Assembly (NCBI RefSeq): GCF_024868665.1
Contig: NC_079898.1
Location: forward strand, 23,235,364 to 23,299,363
Origin: Triplophysa rosa
Taxonomy: Eukaryota > Chordata > Actinopteri > Cypriniformes > Nemacheilidae
Direction: 5' to 3'
DNA length: 64,000 nucleotides
The translations under genes and the position numbers were made by a program. Positions 56,635-64,000 of this stretch are shown here, piece by piece. Below the pieces are notes generated by a model, which saw only the letters and a program-made list of their open reading frames with translations, did no database searches and had not been told where the DNA came from. Every line of letters starts with the position of its first letter. The first letter of the stretch is position 1.

Positions 56635-58548
56635 CTTATAAATCATTTTTTAGAATTAAAGTAACAATTGAACCTTGTTTTAGACAGTATGTACTTGCTT
56701 AATAACCAAATTTAACTTTTTAACTTGGGCAAAATACTCCACATAAAACACAATGTTTCTGTCAATAAGTTTACTTAAAATCAATGCCAATTTGCCCTTA
56801 GTTATTAACATGAGTGTAGCCAAAAAAAGCAGCTAAGACCGAGTTAAACTATTACATTATTTCCTTATTTGTAGCTGTGAGATGCCTGAAACATTTCAAT
56901 AGACATCAACACGTCAGGCTGAAGTATAGTGACTGGTACACGGACAGAATGATATCATATAAACTGAAGAAATAAATAAAGAAATGCAGTTGTCACTAAT
57001 TTCACAGTGCGTACCCTGCCATCGAGATTAAAATTCTAATTTACAGAGAAGACCTCGCAAAGCCTCGGAACACGGCGAGGTACGTGCATGCGATCTGAAT
57101 TGTTCTGCTTATTATTAGCGAGTAAAGAGCTTGTGACAAAAGGCCAGGAGTAATCAGAGACTAGAGCACTAATGAACAGAAATATCTCGAGAGAACAGCG
57201 AGGCAGAGACAGGGGGCTCTTGAAAGCACGCGGCTCGGTCTGAATGGAGATGAATGGGTCCATACATCATTAACCCTGCCAAGGAGCAAAGAGCAGTCGG
57301 GCAAAACAAAAGCCTGCAGGTTTCGGACACCATTCATTCCTTTTGTGATATTAAGCGCTGTTGAATCTCAACGTGGCGTGGAGACGAGCGCTCAGATGAA
57401 GAAAAAAGATCACGTCGAGGACAATAGACGCGTTTTATCAGTAAATGATAGCATGCGGGGCGATTCGGGGAGCCTCTGCGCTCAATTTAAGCTCATCATC
57501 TGGTGAAAGCAAGGAGAATTTGCGAGGATGGCCCGGAATCTCCTTTGTGCCGTTCATTACAGAACCCTCCAAATCCCATTCCTGTAGCTGAACATTTTAT
57601 CTCACTTGTAACTGAAGACGGCCTTATTTTCGTAAAGTGTTATTTAAAAACCAGGAGAGCTAGAGGAGCAGATGACGTTTCATATCAGATACTGACTGAA
57701 AGGAATAGCAGAAGCGAAGTTACAAGCATTTCATCATTGTTACTTCATGCTCATCGGCACGTGATGGAGATGCCTTGATAGATTTCTATCTTAAGGTCCT
57801 ACAACAAGGTAGACAGAAGTCAATATGAGACTTTTGTTTCTGACAACTGAACTTTCATTCGAGTCGAATTCAAACATCTGGTTTGTAATTTCTTACATTT
57901 CTTACGAAACTGAGTGAACAGGTGCCTAAACTTTCCCTGCACAAAAGAGTTTGACTTGAATGTTTTTTAGGTCGCGCACTCTTGCACATTCACCGGTACT
58001 GAAGTGAAGAAATTCAACAAAAACACGCTCAAGCCAACCAGTCCTTGTCTAGACTAGCAAATATTGAAAAGTAATGATTTCACGTGTAAAAATGTATTAC
58101 TTTTGACCCTGACAAATAGATTTTTAACGAAAACATCTCATTGCACACTTGACTACAGGTCTTCCAGATTCCAAACCAGATTAAAATGCATCATAACGTC
58201 TGCAACGTGTCGCAGCATGTCCCAAGCGCACGCGTTTTTTGTCCAAGACTCATTAAAACATCAAAGCGCTTCAGTCTCACGCCCTTGGTTTTACTAAATG
58301 TACCCCTCTTTGATATACAAGATGCTAAAACAGCATTAAACTTCAAACTATAGTCCAGACACGCTGTGCTCACGTAAAATCTTCAAAACCAGCCAGCAGG
58401 GAAGGTTTCTCTCATCAGAAAGTCAAGAATGCCCAGGTACGTAATCAGCAAACGCAGTTACAACCGATTAGAAATAATGGAACATGAAAGACGCTGGCAA
58501 ATTGGCTGACTTTGTGAAGAAATCGTGCAGTTGTATTTTTGTTTTCAG
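56635..58548. other. Unique DNA, candidate conserved non-coding block
   Basis: No gene or repeat recognised. Part of it, 57000-57520, is GC-balanced and repeat-free, unlike the AT-rich surroundings, and could be regulatory. Confidence 0.4.
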
Positions 58549-58960
58549 AATCAGTAGGAGCTTTATTACCAAGTATGTTTACACAAACAAGGAATTTGAC
58601 TTCGCGACAGGAGCTTAGTGCAGAAGAAAGTGTACACATGGTGCAAACATAGATGAGAGAGATGAAATATGCATTAAGATAGAACAAAATGAAAATTAAA
58701 TGATAACAATAATATACAAAAGTGAAAAAATATAGACAAAAAACAACAACATATAATTGTTTAAATGAATGTGCAGATGTGTTATTTACAGGTTTATCGT
58801 ATTGTTTCTTACAGTTTCCTGTTGCGATGTGCAATGTGATGGACAGTGTATAGTAAGAGCTTTTAATTGTTTAGCCTGCGGGGAAAAAACTATTCTTGTG
58901 TCTGGCTGTTCTGGTGGTCAGTGCTCTGCTGGTAGAGATGTTCTTGTGGGGGTTGTTAAT
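58549..58960 (+). mobile_element. Retroposon 3' region, CAGAATCAG/GAGCTTTATTACCAAG type
   Basis: CAGAATCAGTAGGAGCTTTA, then TTACCAAGTATGTTTACACA and ACAAGGAATTTGACTT. Further right come GCCTGCGGGGAAAAAACTAT, GTGTCTGGCTGTTCTGGTGG and TCAGTGCTCTGCTGGTAGAG. These blocks occur in this order in a widespread teleost retroposon. No intact frame. The family name is not certain. Confidence 0.7.
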
Positions 58961-60572
58961 ATTGAACTCGATGATGAATGTGCGTGAAGATCTTTACGAG
59001 CAGTGATAAATCTCAGGGCTTCAGTCATGAACGTGTGAAGTTGAGCAAGCTGGGGTTTAGATGCTTTCCTGCAAAAGAAAGAATAAAACCGGGAATAAAC
59101 CAGAGTAACATATTTATGAACGAAAACAAGATCATAGTTGATGTCATTCAGCACAGTTTCATATCTGTATCATGTCTTTAATATGTGTTTATTTTTCTAA
59201 TGTTCCAAATTTGTGTGGCTTCTCTCTTTGGCAATTACATTATATTGATCGACAAAATACACTTAAATCTATTTATGGTGATAAATAAAATGATGTCATG
59301 CGTCACGTATATAAATCTTGCATGTATATAAATATACTCAAAAAACCTCTCTCTATCGTTGACTATATATTTCACCCACACATATATTGCATATAAATCT
59401 ACATATAATTCATCTATTTTCTATCCAGTTTTTGACTCCAAACATGCCATACCTCATTATTTCCAAGTGGGAAAAAATTTATTAAACAAAACTAGGCTCA
59501 ATGAGCAAGTAAATCAATTCCTGGGCTAGCAAGTCTTTTAATAGAACACAACAGTGGGGTTCCAGAAGTAAAAATGAAAATCATATTGAACATAGACAAA
59601 TACATGTTAATTCCTTTAGTTGCTAAGTGTTACTAACAGGAGAAATGTTAGAAGCAAATTTCGTTATTTCTTTATAACAAACAAACTGTCCATGCAATGA
59701 CTCCTCAGGTCAGACCTCACAAGATCTAATCACTGTTAGATGAGCAACATTTCTACAGCAGTTAATTAGCATGTTCAATTAGTTTATACTATCTTGAAAC
59801 ACTCGAGGGATGTTTTGTACTTTCAAATATTTAGACACAATAACTGGCAGCACTAATTTAACCATTTAGATGTAGCAACATCGTCATATAGAAGAGTTTA
59901 TTTGTAGTGTCACTATATTTCTCTCAAAAATGTACAAATTATATCATACGAATTTGCCACCGATTCACAAAAATGTAAAATAGTTACAAATTACCATGAG
60001 GTTGTGTTGGGTACCTTATAGGAAATATCTGATGTGTGACCGTAATCTTTCATCCCATCAAAAGTACTTTAGATGATGGTCACAACTGATTCATGGCCAC
60101 AGACTTGTAACATACCTGGAGAGAGCCGTCCATGAGCATTACTATCACATGTCAGGTGCACATCTGGCATGTGAGACCACAGATGTCTTCAGCCACTTCA
60201 CACTCTATAAAACCAAACCAAAGATACCAAATGTGGGTAATTCCCAAAGAGCGGGCAGCAGCGAGCAATGTTTGATATTTTAACGGTAGGAAATTTACAA
60301 TATATTGTCATGGAATATGATCTTTACTTAATATCCTTATGATTTTTGGGCATAAAAGAAAAATAGATCATCTTGATTTATGCAATGCATTGTTGGCTAT
60401 TGCTACAAATGAAGAGTTTATTTCCAAAAATCATGTTTTTTTTATTGAGCTTTCCAATTAATATCAAAATCTGCAGACTGGCACAGACTTTCTGCAATAA
60501 ATCCAGACTGAAAATCTGGGCAAAATCTGAGCAAAAGTCTTGTAGTGTGTGGTATATGATCATTTGCAATGG
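58961..60572. other. Unique DNA, no gene seen
   Basis: Nothing recognised. Confidence 0.5.
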
Positions 60573-60612
60573 AATGGAAAAAGGTTCGCCGTAAAGAACC
60601 TTTTTAAGAGTG
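60573..60612. repeat. Right-end fragment of the AAGAACC MITE
   Basis: AAAGGTTCGCCGTAAAGAAC followed by CTTTTTAAGAGTG matches the right end of 30126-30337. Confidence 0.55.
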
Positions 60613-60942
60613 TATTCTTGTTGAACCATTCAACATTTCTGTTGTTTTAAACAACGATTGTTTCATATGCGTGAGGAACAGCATATTTAATACACTGACA
60701 ATCCAGAGAGAAAACCAATTTATGAATACAGAATAACCGGAAGCTAGAAACAAGGATGCGGCCCTCACTGCCCAAGAGCCTGAATACAGAAACACGCGAG
60801 TGAAGAACTGTTATCACCTCACACACAGAGAGCACTGCAATCTTGACCCAATTTTACAGCCACACTTATCGAAGGCCGCACGTGAACATACAGCAGAACC
60901 CATGAGCCAATGGACAAAGAGTAAGATAGCAGAAAGACAGAG

Positions 60943-60947
<5 letters not shown>

Positions 60948-60982
<35 letters not shown>
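60948..60982. repeat. (GA)n microsatellite
   Basis: About 17 GA dinucleotides. Confidence 0.96.
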
Positions 60983-60984
<2 letters not shown>

Positions 60985-61441
60985 CATGAGCTTTCCAGAC
61001 CTCTGATCTTCTGGTGAACAACCCGTGTTTAAGAAGTCTACATAAAACCAGGTTCCTCATCTCATTGCGCACAGCTCATCAATGCACATTATTCCAAATG
61101 CAAAATAATGTTTGTCTTCATAATCTTTTATAAAAATGTAATAACTCGCTCTGCTACTGAAACGTCTTTCCGTTTCAGCTGACATCACAAACTAATACAC
61201 CTGGAAAGAGCTCGCCATTAGAATTCTTCGAAATGCCAGTTACTTGACACACAATTTAGCTATTTTTGTGTTGCCTGCAAAAACAATTATTTTGCCACAA
61301 TACACCGTTAATTTTGAAGGGTTGATCAAAGCATTTCACCCACATAATGGTGTCAGGAATATTACCTACTTTCCTCCAACCATCTGGTCTATGTTGGTAC
61401 GTATAATCCAGTTATTTCCCAATGAATAATGAATTCAAAAC

Positions 61442-61481
61442 CTCTCTCTCTCTCTCTCTCTCTCGCTCTCTCTCTCTCTCA
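61442..61481. repeat. (CT)n microsatellite
   Basis: CT dinucleotides interrupted once by CTCGCT. Confidence 0.96.
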
Positions 61482-61692
61482 GACATGCACCAGATTTGAG
61501 AAGTAAAACAGTTGTCAAATTGCTTAAATAAACAAACAAAGCTTCAGTGATATCCAACATTTAATGTTTCAATCTTAAAGTTTACTTACAGATTTAAGCT
61601 TGGCTTGGGTGAGCTTGATGACCAAATAAACACTGTGTAGAGCTAATGAAGTATGATATCTTCTCAAATCAAATTATACACTTCGGTTTTAA

Positions 61693-62010
61693 AGGGACAG
61701 TTCACCCAAAAATGAAAATTCTGTTATCATTTACTCACCCTCAAATTTTTCCAAATCTGTATACATTCCTTTGTTCTGATGAGCACAGAGAAAGATATTT
61801 GGAAGAATGTTAGCCATTTTCATTTCTGGGACATCATTGACTACCATAGTAGGAAAAATTACAATGGTATAATCAAAAGTGCCCCAGAACTGTTTGATTT
61901 CCTAAATTCTTCAAAATATCAAATTTTTATTTATTTCGAATATATCGAAATATCGAATATTTATTTTCTACTATGGTAGTAAATGATGTCCCAGAATTGC
62001 CCCAATTGGT
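61693..62010. mobile_element. TTAA-family MITE, right terminus lost
   Basis: TTAA (61689-61692), then AGGGACAGTTCACCCAAAAA and TTATCATTTACTCACCCTC. The inner arms ATCATTGACTACCATAGTAG and CTACTATGGTAGTAAATGAT mirror each other, and beyond CCCCAATTGG the right end is gone. Confidence 0.85.
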
Positions 62011-62054
62011 TCCAGTCCTCAAATCATTTACCTCACATAAACTTAAACATATGG

Positions 62055-62279
62055 GGTTGTTTCCTGGACAGGGATTATCTTAAACCAGGACTAGGCCTTA
62101 ATTAAATTAGGTCGTTTTTACAAACATTCCTTACCAACAAACATTAATAGTGTGCATCTTGAGACAAAACAATGGCACTGATATATTTTAAGATCTGTCA
62201 GTGCAAGCAGTTTTCAGTTAAGATTGCTCTAAAATTTATTTTAGTCTGAGACTAGTCTAAACCCTGTCCGGGAAAAAAT
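62055..62279. mobile_element. MITE with TTTCCCGGACAGGG-type termini
   Basis: TTTCCTGGACAGGGATTATC at the left is mirrored by AACCCTGTCCGGGAAAAAAT at the right, with AACCAGGACTAGGCCTTAAT and GACTAGTCTAAACCC as inner partners. A familiar fish MITE of about 220 bp. Confidence 0.85.
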
Positions 62280-63722
62280 GTTCAAGCACACAATAAAAAA
62301 AGCTATTACACAGATGCATCAGAATAAAAAGCATCCTAACCAAAATACAAAATCAGAGAAAGAAAGCAATACTTGGAAATTATAGACACTACAACTAATC
62401 TGACAGGTTTCCATATTGGTAGATTTTGTGTTCTCCGATGGAACATTTCATTGCTCGTGGTTACTCTTTCAAAGCTCAGAATATGTAAATAACTTCTTAG
62501 TTAAAATTTGATTCAAGTGTCAAGTTAGCAAAGATAAAAACTGACATAAGAGAACATCTGCCGAATGGATAAATTAAATGTAATGTAATATTATTCATAC
62601 TCTGCAAGTTAAGTACTGTAGAAGAACACACTCAATTTTGTCGCTCCCAAGAAGAAACAGTTGTGATATCTTAAATATTTTTGTGTAGATTTCTACTTAT
62701 TTAAGGCTTTTGGGATTTTTCTGAAATAGTGAGATGCACCTTTTTCAGGTTAAACGTTTTTTCCTTCCACACTTTCACGAAACTATTAACATTCATTTAT
62801 TCAAAGCTTCGGGCCAAACAGTTGTTTCTCTTTTTTCTCGCATGCAGATAAATGTTTGGCGGGTCTGGCAGTTTATTGTGCCGTGCAGTTTAAAGGAAAC
62901 ACATTAGCATGCCTGTTTCATATTCAAATGTTTGTACAAAACAGCAATTGTGTTAATTGGTCATAGCTGGAGGAATGCCTGACAGAACATGAGAGAACAG
63001 AAAATGTGAAATGAGGACAATTGAGGGAAAAACTCACAAGAGAGAAGTGCATGGAGAATCTGTGTTTTCCCAACAGCCTTTCTTAAACCATCCGCTGGTA
63101 CATTCCTGCAGGTGCTGGGTGACAGCGACACATTTTCAAAGACATGGGTAGGCGTAACAAAGACATTTCCATATAATTTCAATCTTTAAATATCACAATA
63201 CAGCCTTGTAATAAAACTGCAACGATCTAGAAGCACCTTTGTAAAAATGCCAACCGGTTTAATTGTGCCTCCAGATTCGCACAAAAAAACACTTTAAAAT
63301 GTTAAAAAGATCAATTAAACCACATAATCTACATCCCTCTGCCAAATTTGCACAATACTGTCAATGTACAAAATGGTAAAAGCAACAAGAGGCTGTGCAT
63401 TACTGAGATTTTACCATGGCGATTACATCACTGTGACACAAGGCCTTTCATAATCCCGTATTGATGCATATTTTCATTCTTAAATGGTTCCTAAAAGCTT
63501 CATTTTACTCAACTTCTGCTTGCCAGGCACATTAAGACATGGACACTTTTAAGCATCTAAACATTTTGAAGTGATTTTTGCTCCAACATCAATTTAACAT
63601 TGAGAGGCTATTAAAAGAAAAAAAAACATCCGTCCACTTAAACCTGCTGTCTGACCTTTAATTAGGCATTTAAGAAGCACTTAGGAAATTCCTGAAGACT
63701 TAACTTTAGACTGTGCAAATGC

Positions 63723-63723
<1 letters not shown>
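62280..63723. other. Unique DNA with one retroposon-tail trace
   Basis: CATCTGCCGAATGGATAAAT followed by TAAATGTAATGTAATA at 62552-62590 resembles the CGTCTGCTAAATG tail. No exon seen. Confidence 0.45.

Positions 63724-63760
<37 letters not shown>
63724..63760. repeat. (GA)n microsatellite
   Basis: About 18 uninterrupted GA dinucleotides. Confidence 0.97.
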
Positions 63761-63763
<3 letters not shown>

Positions 63764-64000
63764 CCAGCGAACATAATGATGAATTCTTGTTGGACTGCAC
63801 AGATGATTATTTTTCCTCGAGGACAAAAGACTCAACGCAACTATTCATTTGCTCCATCAAAAGATTGGATTCTTCTTCTGCGTTTTGTTTTGCTTGCTGA
63901 GCCCGATTCGCCTTCTCCCATTTCCAATCTCCTCCTTCCACACCCACTGACAATGACGGCAGAAATGCTTTATGACTGCATTTGAGAAAATCAATCGACA

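Larger units (their letters stand above)
60613..61688. other. Unique DNA with two microsatellites, no gene seen
   Basis: Only the GA and CT tracts listed separately are recognised. Confidence 0.5.

Overview
This is vertebrate, teleost-fish DNA, most likely from a cyprinid. The basis is the repeat content: many copies of the palindromic TTAA-flanked family starting AGGGATAGTTCACCC, a deletion derivative of the fish Tc1-like family starting TACAGCCATGGAAAAA, a teleost tRNA-derived SINE, hAT elements starting CAGAGGTGGAC or CAGGGGCGGAC, and long CA/GA microsatellites. I remember these families; no search was run. The sequence is AT-rich, with one GC-rich island inside an LTR element.

I recognise no host protein-coding exon, tRNA gene, rRNA or other host RNA gene. 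Open frames in unique sequence are short, look unlike known proteins and often open at non-ATG codons. The window reads as intergenic or deep intronic sequence.

Layout. 1-7.8 kb: mostly unique AT-rich DNA with microsatellites, one half-copy of the TTAA family and an AGTATACTT-rich repeat holding a TA-flanked miniature element. 7.8-10.85 kb: a complete, minus-strand, non-autonomous LTR retrotransposon with two LTRs, a 5-bp target duplication, a polypurine tract, a 304-codon leader ORF and two coding-phase minisatellites. It sits in the left tip of a Tc1-like remnant (10.85-11.48 kb). 12.8-13.1 kb: SINE. 14.4-14.7 kb: a miniature element with a THAP-like ORF. 15.7-18.3 kb: three copies of the TTAA palindromic family. 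18.9-21.1 kb: a four-event nest (TTAA MITE, hAT, retroposon, Harbinger-like MITE). 22.4-23.0 kb: GTGGGGAC repeats and a compound microsatellite. 25.9-27.2 kb: two short hAT elements around a degenerate tandem array. 28.0-29.5 kb: a local duplication of non-transposon-looking DNA. 32.3-33.9, 39.0-40.8 and 51.5-52.7 kb: three larger hAT elements with exact 8-bp target duplications. 38.25-38.75 kb: a solo LTR. 42.4-46.6 kb: more MITEs and a small CCAAT-containing tandem repeat. 55.2-56.6 and 61.7-62.3 kb: further TTAA-family and other MITEs, one split by a retroposon. 58.5-59.0 kb: a retroposon tail.

No element here encodes a recognisable intact transposase or reverse transcriptase, so all would need enzymes supplied from elsewhere. 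I see no clear new biological system. The best candidates for a second look are the minisatellite-bearing LTR element, the THAP/YY1-like miniature element at 14.4 kb, and the 28.0/29.3 kb duplication.
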